This document shows positions 48,471 through 56,785 of a DNA stretch of 64,000 nucleotides, one piece after another. Source of the stretch: Hyphomicrobiales bacterium (GTDB taxonomy: Bacteria > Pseudomonadota > Alphaproteobacteria > Rhizobiales > Rhizobiaceae); the NCBI GenBank assembly GCA_900471605.1, contig UCEY01000044.1, positions 1-64,000 of the forward strand. The letters are read 5' to 3'. Positions within the stretch are counted from its first letter, which is position 1. Each line of letters opens with the position of its first letter. A program made the translations under genes and the position numbers. Under the pieces are notes generated by a model. It ran no database searches. It worked only from the letters and a program-made list of their open reading frames with translations, and was not told where the DNA came from.

Positions 48471-49889
48471 ATGGCGGAGCGAAAGATTTTTGCCGGCCCC
48501 CGGGTGCGACGGGTGCGATTGGGGCTCGGCCTGACCCAGACGGCAATGGCCGAGGCGCTCGGCATTTCGCCCTCCTATCTCAACCTCATCGAACGCAACC
48601 AGCGGCCGCTCACCGTCCAGCTCCTCCTGAAGCTCGCCTCCGTCTACAAGGTCGATCTCGACGCGCTGCAGGGCGAGGGCGGCGGTCTGGCTGGACGGCT
48701 GCGTGAAGTCTTCGCCGATCCGCTTCTCGCCGGCGAAATCCCGGGCGACCAGGAAATCATCGAGGTGGCGGAGGCGGCCCCCAACGCGGCGCTAGGGCTG
48801 ATGAAGCTCTATCGCGCTTATCGCGAACAGGCGGCCAGGCTGTCCGATCTCGCCGATCTCCTCGCCCGCGAAGGTCACGAGACGTCGATCGCCGGCACGC
48901 GCCTGCCGATCGACGAGGTGCGCGAGACGCTGGAGCGCCGCCCCAACTTTTTCCCGCGCATCGAGGACGCCGCCGAGGCCTTTGCGGCCAAGCTCGGCAC
49001 CGGCGACGAACTGCCGGGCGCCTTGAAGGCCTGGGCGAAGAACGAGCATGGCATCGTGGTACGCACGCTGCCCGTCCACGCGATGCCGAACCTGCGCCGG
49101 CGTTACGACCGCCATTCCATGCGGCTGTTTCTATCGGAACGGCTTTCGCCCTTCGACCGGACCCGCGAACTTGCCATGGAAGTCGCGCTGCTGGCGCTGG
49201 GGCAGGAGATTGCCGCCGAACTCGACGATCTCAGCCTCTCCAGCAGCGAGGCCATGCGCATCGGCCGTTTCGAGCTCGCCCGTTATGCCGCCCATGCGCT
49301 GATGATGCCCTATGGCGCCTTCCTCTCGGCCGCCCAGCGCGCGAGATATGACCTCGACGTCCTGCGCTCCCGTTTCGACGCGTCGTTCGAGCAGGTCGCG
49401 GGCCGCCTGACATCGCTCGTCCGGCCCGGCGCGGCTGGCATTCCGTTTTTCCTGATGGAGGTCGACCATGCCGGCAACGCGATCCGCCGCGCCGGCGCGC
49501 AAGGCTTTCCGCAGGCCCGGTTCGGCGGGCTCTGTCCGAAGCTTGGGCTCCATGCGGCCTTCCTTCAACCGGGCCAGGTCCTCGTCGATCGTGTCGAAAT
49601 GCCGGATGGGGGCATGTTCCTGACGCTGTCGAGAACGCTCGAAGGCCCCCAGGCGGGATTTGGCGAGCGGATCCGGCGCACCGCCATCCTTCTCGGCTGC
49701 GATCTTCCGAATGCGGGCGACACCGTTTATGGCGAGGCACTGCCGGGACCGGCGGGAACCATGCTTGCGGGCACCGCCTGCAGGCTCTGCGAAAGGCAAG
49801 GTTGCCTCTCCCGTGCCGAGCCGCCGGTGACTAGACCGCTTGGTCTAGACGAGATGGTGACCGGTCTCAGCGCTTTTGATTTCCAGTGA
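48471..49889 (+). CDS. XRE-family regulator of the ScfR/RamB type
   Basis: A 472-residue regulator. The helix-turn-helix covers about residues 8-66 (LGLTQTAMAEALGISPSYLN), followed by a degenerate IrrE/ImmA-type region (about 150-300) without an HExxH metal site, and a C-terminal ScfR domain with paired cysteines (GTACRLCERQGCLSRAEPP). Related proteins sense short-chain acyl-CoA levels and control propionate or glyoxylate metabolism. Divergent to aceA, so isocitrate lyase is the likely target. Confidence 0.88.
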   Translation: MAERKIFAGPRVRRVRLGLGLTQTAMAEALGISPSYLNLIERNQRPLTVQLLLKLASVYKVDLDALQGEGGGLAGRLREVFADPLLAGEIPGDQEIIEVAEAAPNAALGLMKLYRAYREQAARLSDLADLLAREGHETSIAGTRLPIDEVRETLERRPNFFPRIEDAAEAFAAKLGTGDELPGALKAWAKNEHGIVVRTLPVHAMPNLRRRYDRHSMRLFLSERLSPFDRTRELAMEVALLALGQEIAAELDDLSLSSSEAMRIGRFELARYAAHALMMPYGAFLSAAQRARYDLDVLRSRFDASFEQVAGRLTSLVRPGAAGIPFFLMEVDHAGNAIRRAGAQGFPQARFGGLCPKLGLHAAFLQPGQVLVDRVEMPDGGMFLTLSRTLEGPQAGFGERIRRTAILLGCDLPNAGDTVYGEALPGPAGTMLAGTACRLCERQGCLSRAEPPVTRPLGLDEMVTGLSAFDFQ

Positions 49890-50011
49890 GTTTTGTCGCG
49901 GCGCACATTCCCCCTTGTGGGGTGTAAAATTACTTTTTACTCTCGCGGAAAATATAAGGGAATTAGGCGTGATTTGATGATTGCGCTGAAAAAACTGGAA
50001 CAGGAGAGATC

Positions 50012-51109
50012 ATGAAAAGCCATCTGCTCAGTCTTGCCGCCGCAGTTGCCGCGTCGGCCCTCGCCGCGACGGCTGCGTTCGCGCAGGAGCGTGAAGTCCA
50101 TGTATTCAATTGGTCCGACTATATCGACGAATCCATTCTCGATGATTTCACCAAGGAAACCGGCATCAAGGTCGTCTATGACGTTTTTGACGACAACGGC
50201 ATGCTTGAAACCAAGCTGTTGACGGGCGGTTCTGGCTACGACGTCGTCGTCCCCACCGGACCGTTTCTGCAGCGCCAGATTCAGGCTGGCGTTTTCCAGA
50301 AGCTCGATAAGTCCAAGCTGCCGAACCTCTCCAACATGTGGCCGGAGATTTCGAAGCAGCTCGCCAAATACGATCCGGGTAACCAGTATGCGGTGAACTA
50401 CATGTGGGGCACGACGGGCATCGGCTACAATGTCGACAAGGTGAAGGCTGCACTCGGCGACGTGCCGATCGATAGCTGGGACGTATTGTTCAAGCCCGAA
50501 AATGCCAAGAAGCTGAAGGCTTGCGGCATCAATATGCTCGATGCGTCCGACGAGACCTTCGCGATTGCCCTGAACTATCTCGGCAAGAACCCGGACAGCA
50601 AGGAAATTGCCGACATCCGCGCCGGCGGCGAGGTCTATTCCAAGATCCGCCCGAGCATCCGCACCTTCAATTCCTCGGCCTATATCAGCGATCTGGCCCA
50701 AGGCGACGTGTGCATCACCATCGGCTGGTCGGGCGATATCCTGCAGGCCAAGTCGCGCGCCGAAGAGGCAAAGAACGGGGTCAACATCAACTATGTGATC
50801 CCGAAGGAAGGCACTTACATGTGGTTCGACAATCTCGCGATCCCCGCGGACGCAAAGCATGTCGAAGAGGCCCATGCGTTCATCAACTACCTGATGAAAC
50901 CGGAAGTGATCGCCAAATCTAGCAACTATGTCCAGTACGCCAACGGCAACCTTGCGTCCCAGAAGTTCGTCGATAAGGAAGTGTTGGAAAATACCTCCGT
51001 CTATCCCACGGCCGAAATGCTCAAGAAGCTCTTCATCATCTCGCCCTACGAGGGCAAGTCCCAGCGGGAGGTGACCTCGGTCTGGACGCGGATCAAGAAA
51101 GGTAATTGA
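50012..51109 (+). CDS. potF: Polyamine ABC transporter, periplasmic binding protein
   Basis: A 365-residue PotD/PotF-type binding protein. Signal peptide 1-25 (AATAAFAQ); mature start EREVHVFNWSDYIDESILDD is the classic PotF opening, and GGSGYDVVVPTGPFLQRQ and YMWGTTGIGYN are also typical. Probably binds putrescine or spermidine. Start follows CAGGAGAGATC. The permease and ATPase genes follow beyond a hairpin that can limit their expression. Confidence 0.9.
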   Translation: MKSHLLSLAAAVAASALAATAAFAQEREVHVFNWSDYIDESILDDFTKETGIKVVYDVFDDNGMLETKLLTGGSGYDVVVPTGPFLQRQIQAGVFQKLDKSKLPNLSNMWPEISKQLAKYDPGNQYAVNYMWGTTGIGYNVDKVKAALGDVPIDSWDVLFKPENAKKLKACGINMLDASDETFAIALNYLGKNPDSKEIADIRAGGEVYSKIRPSIRTFNSSAYISDLAQGDVCITIGWSGDILQAKSRAEEAKNGVNINYVIPKEGTYMWFDNLAIPADAKHVEEAHAFINYLMKPEVIAKSSNYVQYANGNLASQKFVDKEVLENTSVYPTAEMLKKLFIISPYEGKSQREVTSVWTRIKKGN

Positions 51110-51113
51110 TCAG

Positions 51114-51141
51114 AAAAGGCAGGCGGAAACGCCTGCCTTTT
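51114..51141 (+). terminator. Intercistronic hairpin between potF and potG
   Basis: AAAAGGCAGGCG-GAAA-CGCCTGCCTTTT is a perfect 12-bp stem with a GAAA tetraloop, 4 nt past the potF stop. It can act as partial terminator or 3'-end stabiliser, giving more binding protein than transporter. Confidence 0.8.
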
Positions 51142-51176
51142 CTGCCTTGGGGCTTTAAGGGGCAAGTGGGCCAAAC

Positions 51177-52334
51177 ATGGCGAAATCTCTCGGACCGGTT
51201 AAGCGCAAATTTTCTCCGTGGACCGATCCTTCGGCGGTTCCTTTCATCCGTTTCGAAAACATCACCAAGCGGTTCGGCGATTTTACCGCCGTCGACAACC
51301 TGACGCTTGATATCTACGAGCGGGAATTCTTTTCGCTGCTTGGCCCCTCCGGCTGCGGCAAGACGACCTTGATGCGCATGCTCGCCGGCTTCGAGGAGCC
51401 GACCGAAGGCCGCATCCTGCTGCAGGGCAAGGACATTTCCGGCGTGCCGCCCTATCGCCGGCCGACCAACATGATGTTCCAGTCCTATGCGCTCTTTCCG
51501 CATATGACGGTCGAAAAGAATATCGCCTTCGGCCTGGAACAGGACAACCTGCCGAAGGGTGAGATCGCCACCCGCGTCGAGGAAATGCTGAAGCTCGTCA
51601 AGCTGGAACGGTTCGCCAAGCGCAAGCCGAACCAGCTCTCCGGCGGCCAGCGCCAGCGCGTCGCTCTCGCCCGCTCGCTCGCCAAGCGTCCCAAGGTGCT
51701 GCTGCTCGACGAGCCGCTCGGTGCGCTCGACAAGAAACTGCGCGAAGAGACGCAGTTCGAGCTCATGGACATCCAGACCGAACTCGGCCTGACCTTCCTG
51801 ATCGTCACCCACGACCAGGAAGAGGCGATGACCGTGTCCGACCGGATCGCGGTCATGGACAAGGGTATCATCATGCAGGTGGCGACGCCGGCCGAGATCT
51901 ACGAGGCGCCAAACAGCCGCTATGTCGCGGATTTCATCGGTGACATCAACATTCTCGAAGGAACGATCGCCGCGACGGCGAGCGCACTCGGCGCGCCGGG
52001 CGCGGTAAGAATAGATTGCGACGGCATCGCGGTCTCCGTCGAACAGGAATGCCAGGCGGTCAAGGGCGACAAGGTCGCCTTCGCGATCCGTCCGGAAAAG
52101 GTGCGCATCTCGCCCGACCAGCCGGCGGATACCTCCGCCAATGCGGTCTATGGTGAGGTCTGGGATATCGGTTACCTCGGCGACTTCTCGGTTTTTCTCG
52201 TCAAGCTTGCCGATGGCCGTATCGTCCGCGCCGCCCAGGCCAACGTTTCCCGTCTCGTCGACCGCCCGATCACTTTCGGCGACATGGTCTGGCTCACCTG
52301 GCCGGTCGACGCCGGCCTCGTGCTGACGCGCTGA
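51177..52334 (+). CDS. potG: Polyamine ABC transporter ATPase
   Basis: A 385-residue PotA/PotG-type ATPase. Walker A GPSGCGKTT near residues 56-64, MMFQSYALFPHM, LSGGQRQRVALARSL, Walker B LLLDEPLGALD, VTHDQEEAM, and a C-terminal TOBE domain (about 290-380). Energises uptake through the PotH/PotI-like permeases immediately downstream (14-nt gap). Confidence 0.94.
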   Translation: MAKSLGPVKRKFSPWTDPSAVPFIRFENITKRFGDFTAVDNLTLDIYEREFFSLLGPSGCGKTTLMRMLAGFEEPTEGRILLQGKDISGVPPYRRPTNMMFQSYALFPHMTVEKNIAFGLEQDNLPKGEIATRVEEMLKLVKLERFAKRKPNQLSGGQRQRVALARSLAKRPKVLLLDEPLGALDKKLREETQFELMDIQTELGLTFLIVTHDQEEAMTVSDRIAVMDKGIIMQVATPAEIYEAPNSRYVADFIGDINILEGTIAATASALGAPGAVRIDCDGIAVSVEQECQAVKGDKVAFAIRPEKVRISPDQPADTSANAVYGEVWDIGYLGDFSVFLVKLADGRIVRAAQANVSRLVDRPITFGDMVWLTWPVDAGLVLTR

Positions 52335-52348
52335 GCGGGGGCAGGGAG

Positions 52349-53266
52349 ATGGCAAGCGTTTCCGAAACCCACCCCGCCAACCGATCCAATCCCGCCCGCT
52401 GGCTGGTGGTCGCGGTACCCTATGTCTGGCTGCTGCTGTTCTTCGCAGCGCCCTTCCTCATCATCGTGAAGATCTCGCTGTCGGAGACGGCGATCGCCCT
52501 GCCGCCCTATACGCCGCTGTTCAAGGGGTTTGGGGCGATCGGCGAGTTCGTCTCGCAGCTCGACTTCGACAACTATCTTTTCCTGACCGGCGATCCGCTT
52601 TACATCGAGGCCTACCTGTCTTCGCTGCGCATCGCGGTGATCTCCACCTTCCTGCTGCTGCTGATCGGTTATCCGATGGCGCTCGCCATGGCTCGCGCCC
52701 CGACCACGCTGCGGCCGACGCTGGTCATGCTGGTCATCCTGCCGTTCTGGACGTCGTTCCTGATCCGCGTCTATGCCTGGATCGGCATCCTCAAGCCCGA
52801 TGGGCTGCTGACGCTGCTGCTCCAGTCGCTCGGCCTTCTCGGCGCGGACGATCAGGTGCAGATTTTCAGAACCGACTACGCCGTGTTCATCGGTATCGTC
52901 TATTCCTACCTGCCCTTCATGGTCCTGCCGCTCTATTCGGCGCTCGAGAAGATGGACAATACGCTTCTCGAGGCGGCGAGCGATCTCGGCTGCCCGCCCT
53001 GGAAGGCATTCTGGAAGATCACCTTCCCCCTGTCGCTGCCGGGCGTGATTGCCGGCTCGATGATCTGCTTCATCCCGATCACCGGTGAGTTCGTCATCCC
53101 CGACCTGCTCGGCGGCGCCGATACGCTGATGATCGGCAAGACTTTGTGGACGGAGTTCTTCGGCAACCGCGACTGGCCGCTTGCCTCGGCCGTGGCCGTC
53201 ATCCTGCTGGTCATGCTGGTCGTGCCGATCGTGATCTTCCAGAACCAGCAGAAGAAGGTGGCATGA
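52349..53266 (+). CDS. potH: Polyamine ABC transporter permease (PotH-like)
   Basis: A 305-residue inner-membrane permease with about six helices and the EAA loop LLEAASDLGCPPWKAFWKIT. A hydrophilic periplasmic insertion follows the first helix. GGCAGGGAG precedes the ATG. One nucleotide separates it from potI. Confidence 0.92.
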   Translation: MASVSETHPANRSNPARWLVVAVPYVWLLLFFAAPFLIIVKISLSETAIALPPYTPLFKGFGAIGEFVSQLDFDNYLFLTGDPLYIEAYLSSLRIAVISTFLLLLIGYPMALAMARAPTTLRPTLVMLVILPFWTSFLIRVYAWIGILKPDGLLTLLLQSLGLLGADDQVQIFRTDYAVFIGIVYSYLPFMVLPLYSALEKMDNTLLEAASDLGCPPWKAFWKITFPLSLPGVIAGSMICFIPITGEFVIPDLLGGADTLMIGKTLWTEFFGNRDWPLASAVAVILLVMLVVPIVIFQNQQKKVA

Positions 53267-53267
53267 G

Positions 53268-54086
53268 ATGAGATCGTCCCGTTTCGACGCCACCGTCCTC
53301 ACCCTCGGTTTTGCTTTTCTCTACATTCCGATCATCATCCTGGTGGTCTATTCCTTCAATGCCTCCAAGCTGGTTACGGTCTGGGGCGGGTTCTCGCTTC
53401 AATGGTATAAGACCATGTGGTCGAACCAGGGCCTCATGGATGCCGCCTGGGTAACCGCGCGTGTGGGTATCATCAGCGCCACGATCGGCACCGTACTCGG
53501 CACGCTCGCCGCCCTTTCCCTCGTGCGCTTCGTTCGCTTTCCGGGCCGGACACTGTTTTCCGGGATGATCTACGCGCCGCTCGTCATGCCCGAAGTGATC
53601 ACCGGCCTGTCGATGCTGCTGCTGTTCGTCGCCGTCGGCATCGACCGCGGTTTCTGGACGGTGATCATCGCGCATACGACCTTCACCATGTGTTACGTGG
53701 CGATCGTCGTGCAGTCGCGGCTGCTGACGTTCGACCGCAGCCTCGAGGAGGCGGCGCTCGATCTCGGTTGCCCGCCGGTCAGGACCTTCTTCAAGATCAC
53801 CCTGCCGCTGATCTTTCCGGCCGTCATCGCCGGCTGGATGCTGGCCTTCACCCTGTCGCTGGACGATCTGGTGATCGCGAGTTTCACGACCGGGCCGGGC
53901 GCCACGACGCTGCCGATCAAGATCTACAGCCAGGTTCGCCTTGGGGTCACGCCGGAGATCAACGCGATCTGCACCATCCTGATCGGGCTGGTCACCATCG
54001 GCGTCATCATTGCCTCGATCAGCACCAAGCGGACGGAAATGCGCCGTATCCGCGACGAGCATGCGGCCCTTCGCGGGACGACCTGA
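53268..54086 (+). CDS. potI: Polyamine ABC transporter permease (PotI-like)
   Basis: A 272-residue permease with about six helices and EAA loop LEEAALDLGCPPVRTFFKIT; SLDDLVIASFTTGPGATTLP is characteristic of PotC/PotI. Last gene of the potFGHI operon; a convergent small gene ends 3 nt beyond its stop. The polyamine supplied could be handled by the PuuA/PuuB-like enzymes at 38963-41714. Confidence 0.92.
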   Translation: MRSSRFDATVLTLGFAFLYIPIIILVVYSFNASKLVTVWGGFSLQWYKTMWSNQGLMDAAWVTARVGIISATIGTVLGTLAALSLVRFVRFPGRTLFSGMIYAPLVMPEVITGLSMLLLFVAVGIDRGFWTVIIAHTTFTMCYVAIVVQSRLLTFDRSLEEAALDLGCPPVRTFFKITLPLIFPAVIAGWMLAFTLSLDDLVIASFTTGPGATTLPIKIYSQVRLGVTPEINAICTILIGLVTIGVIIASISTKRTEMRRIRDEHAALRGTT

Positions 54087-54089
54087 GGC

Positions 54090-54335
54090 TCATTCGCCGC
54101 GCGGCGGAAGGAAGATATAGATGAGCAGCCAGGCCGGCAGCACGATGACGGCCCCGAGCGCGATGCGCGGCACCGACCAGAGATAGGCATTTTCGAGCCC
54201 GACCCGGATGTCATCGGGCGTCAGGTGCAGAAGGGCGAGCATCACCGGCATGGTGATGCCAAACAGATTAAGCACCGCCCCCATGATGAGGCAGGCGAGC
54301 AGCGCCTTGCACAGGCTGATCAGGAATCGCGACAC
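54090..54335 (-). CDS. Small two-helix membrane protein
   Basis: An 81-residue protein with two hydrophobic helices (about 8-38 and 55-75) around LTPDDIRVGLENAYLWS. Start is GTG 54335 with a G-rich stretch before it. I recall similar rhizobial proteins of unknown function (possibly DUF6460). Convergent with potI, and 28 nt downstream of the AsmA-like gene on the same strand, so possibly co-transcribed with it. Confidence 0.65.
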   Translation of the reverse strand: MSRFLISLCKALLACLIMGAVLNLFGITMPVMLALLHLTPDDIRVGLENAYLWSVPRIALGAVIVLPAWLLIYIFLPPRGE

Positions 54336-54363
54336 CAGATAACCCCCATCCGGTTGATTCGGC

Positions 54364-56223
54364 TCATTGTAAGGGCTTGGCAGGGGTTTGCGAAACCGGC
54401 CAGATGACGGGATTGGGCCAGGATCCGCCGATGAAGACCATCAGCGGCGGGGTGCCGGCCGCCGCTGCAGCGGTCGCGACGGTTGCAGAAAGCGCGAGGC
54501 TGTTGTTGATATACGGAATGACGCCGGAAAGCGTCAGCGTCTCGGTCGCGCCGGTAATCCTTCCCTCGCGGATATCAGCAGACCCATCCGCGAGATTGGC
54601 GGATATGTCGATGTGGTCGAACTCCAGACTGCCGCTGCCGGCATCGCTCAAGGGGAAATAGGGCTTCTGTGCCGCAAGCTGCCGGATGCCGGCGAGATTG
54701 ACCCCCGAAAGCGATCCTCGCTCCGCCCGGAAACGCAGGGCTCCCTTGGCATTGCGCCATGCTTCCGGCTCCAGTGGCCGGTCGATGTCGAGCGAGAGAT
54801 CAAGCGACCCGCGCGCCGCAGGTAATGGGCCGGCAAGTCCGAGTTCCTTGACGATATTGCCGAAATCCGCGTCCTGAATGGCAAGGCGCAGCGCCACGGC
54901 TCCGGCGGTCCCGCCCTTCACCGTGGCGATCCGGCCGGTCAGCCGGCCCGTCTCGAAATCGCTGTCGGCAATGTCGATGCGCGACTGGTCGCCGACATTC
55001 ATGACGCTGACGGCCGCTTCCGAAAGCATGAAGCGCCCAAGCATCGCCTGCTGGGCCGAAAGCCGCAGATCGAGTTCCAGGTCGGCGAGCTGGCCGCTGG
55101 TCCGGCTGGTATCGCCCAGGGCGCGCGGCGCAATGGCGGCAAGTGCCGCGGAAAGATCCATCCGGTCGAAGGCGAGCGTGCCGGTGAGCCTCGCCGGCCT
55201 GTCTGGCAGTAGCATGAGATCGAGTATGCCGGTCGCCTTGGCGTCGTTGAGGCCGAGGGAGAGATTGTCGAAACGCAGAATGCTGTCATTGGTGACGAGC
55301 CGGGTTTTCAGCGAAAAGCTTTTCAGGCGTTCGACGCCGGTAAAGTTCATGCCGGCCCAGTTCATCGCCGCCGCAAGGTCGGGAACCGTCAGTTCCGCGT
55401 CACCGGAAAGAAACGCATTCGCCGCAAGGTTGGCGACGCCTTGAAACTGGCCATGAAAGAGAGCCGATGTCATCGTGCCGGAGAGATTGCCGCTTTTGCC
55501 CGAGAGCAGCAGCAGCGGCTGCGTCGAGCTCATGTCAAGCGTCAGCGCCTTGCCATTGAAATTGGCATCTGCCTTGAGCTCCAGACGTCGGGAAAGCCAC
55601 GGCCAGTCGAGCGTGCCGTTGATCGATTGCAACCGCGTGATCCGGCCGCTGACGACGTCGGAGACTTCGAAAAGCCCGTTGCTGATACGGACATCGCCCA
55701 TGCGCGCATCGTCGTCCGCTGCCAGCACCTGGCCGCTGCCATCCGGCTGCACGTCCCGCACGGCGCGGCTGAGCAGTCCGTCATTCGCCCAGTCGAGCCT
55801 GCCATCCGCTTCCCTGAGGACATAGATTTCCGGATCGGTAAGGCGAAAATCCTTGAATTCGGGCTGCCCGACCAGGGCCTGCAGAAGATCGAACGAGGCA
55901 GAAAGCCGCGCGACCCGGCCAAGCACGCGCTCGCCGTCTTCCGCCTGCTTGCGGATGGTGATCTCCCTCAGCGTGATCCGGGGCTCAGGCCAAAAGCGGA
56001 TATCCGGTGTCCCGTCGATCTCCACGTCATGACCGGTCCATTCGGCGACGGCCCGCTCCATGCTTTCCCGCACCACCGTCGATGAAATCAGGAAGGGAGC
56101 CACGAGCTGGAACAGCGAGAAGAGGCATAGCGCTATGATGGACCCGATCAGAACGCGGCGCGACCGCCGGCCCAGCGGGCGGCCCAGGTTCTTCCGCAGA
56201 TGTCCGATCGGGTTGGTGAGCAT
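54364..56223 (-). CDS. AsmA-family protein
   Basis: A 619-residue envelope protein: one N-terminal membrane helix (about 22-45) and a long periplasmic part rich in beta strands. AVAEWTGHDVEIDGTPDIRF near the start is the AsmA N-terminal motif, and the region SGQLADLELDLRLSAQQAML to GSGSLEFDHIDISANLADGS is the AsmA_2-type C-terminal domain. Members are linked to outer-membrane lipid traffic. Start uncertain: ATG 56223 (listed) or an upstream in-frame GTG at 56286. Confidence 0.8.
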   Translation of the reverse strand: MLTNPIGHLRKNLGRPLGRRSRRVLIGSIIALCLFSLFQLVAPFLISSTVVRESMERAVAEWTGHDVEIDGTPDIRFWPEPRITLREITIRKQAEDGERVLGRVARLSASFDLLQALVGQPEFKDFRLTDPEIYVLREADGRLDWANDGLLSRAVRDVQPDGSGQVLAADDDARMGDVRISNGLFEVSDVVSGRITRLQSINGTLDWPWLSRRLELKADANFNGKALTLDMSSTQPLLLLSGKSGNLSGTMTSALFHGQFQGVANLAANAFLSGDAELTVPDLAAAMNWAGMNFTGVERLKSFSLKTRLVTNDSILRFDNLSLGLNDAKATGILDLMLLPDRPARLTGTLAFDRMDLSAALAAIAPRALGDTSRTSGQLADLELDLRLSAQQAMLGRFMLSEAAVSVMNVGDQSRIDIADSDFETGRLTGRIATVKGGTAGAVALRLAIQDADFGNIVKELGLAGPLPAARGSLDLSLDIDRPLEPEAWRNAKGALRFRAERGSLSGVNLAGIRQLAAQKPYFPLSDAGSGSLEFDHIDISANLADGSADIREGRITGATETLTLSGVIPYINNSLALSATVATAAAAAGTPPLMVFIGGSWPNPVIWPVSQTPAKPLQ

Positions 56224-56655
56224 GGCTCCACGCGCATATAGGAAATGCGGTCCCCGCGCAAATCCGCGGAATGCCTTCCGATACACCCCCTCTCATGCGT
56301 GCAGCAGCCTGCAAATACGGACGTGTCCGACCTTGCGGGCTGTTACACGGATAGATCCTGGATGGGCGGTCGTCGAGCGCAAGGAGACGCTTGCATGCCC
56401 GCAGCGCCGGTCCCCTCGGGATGGTCTTGGCGCAACTGAAAAATCGAATGGGTGGTATTCAGATGGCCGGATATGTATCGATATGGCACATTTCCGGCGC
56501 GAATTCCAGAAAATGAACGCTGTTAACGCGCCATTAAGCCGCTTTGATCAAAAGTGGAGCAACATGGCTTCGTCTCGTGTATGAAATACGCCTAGCCGCG
56601 AGCTTTCATAGACATGACGTCTCCACCGACCCTCGTTGGACAGCATTAAACTTCA
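56224..56655. other. Intergenic region upstream of the AsmA-like gene
   Basis: About 430 bases with no convincing gene. It should include the AsmA promoter on the - strand. Near its right end an imperfect hairpin TATGAAA (56580-56586) / TTTCATA (56604-56610) precedes the terminator at 56656, so a + strand small RNA is possible. Confidence 0.45.
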
Positions 56656-56682
56656 AAAGGCAGCTTCGGCTGCCTTTCTTTT
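56656..56682. terminator. Terminator hairpin between AsmA-like and cbrA genes
   Basis: AAAGGCAGC-TTCG-GCTGCCTTT is a perfect 9-bp stem with a stable UUCG-type loop; CTTTTG follows on the + strand and TTTTG-like T-rich sequence on the - strand. It lies 104 nt past the cbrA stop, so it may end cbrA, or end a small + strand RNA. Confidence 0.8.
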
Positions 56683-56785
56683 GATAGCAAATGCAACTCA
56701 TGATTGTCTTTGGCGGAATTGCGCGATTTCGAAACTCGAAATCCACCGGCCGAGTGACAATATCAAAACCGTCGCGATCTCGGGA

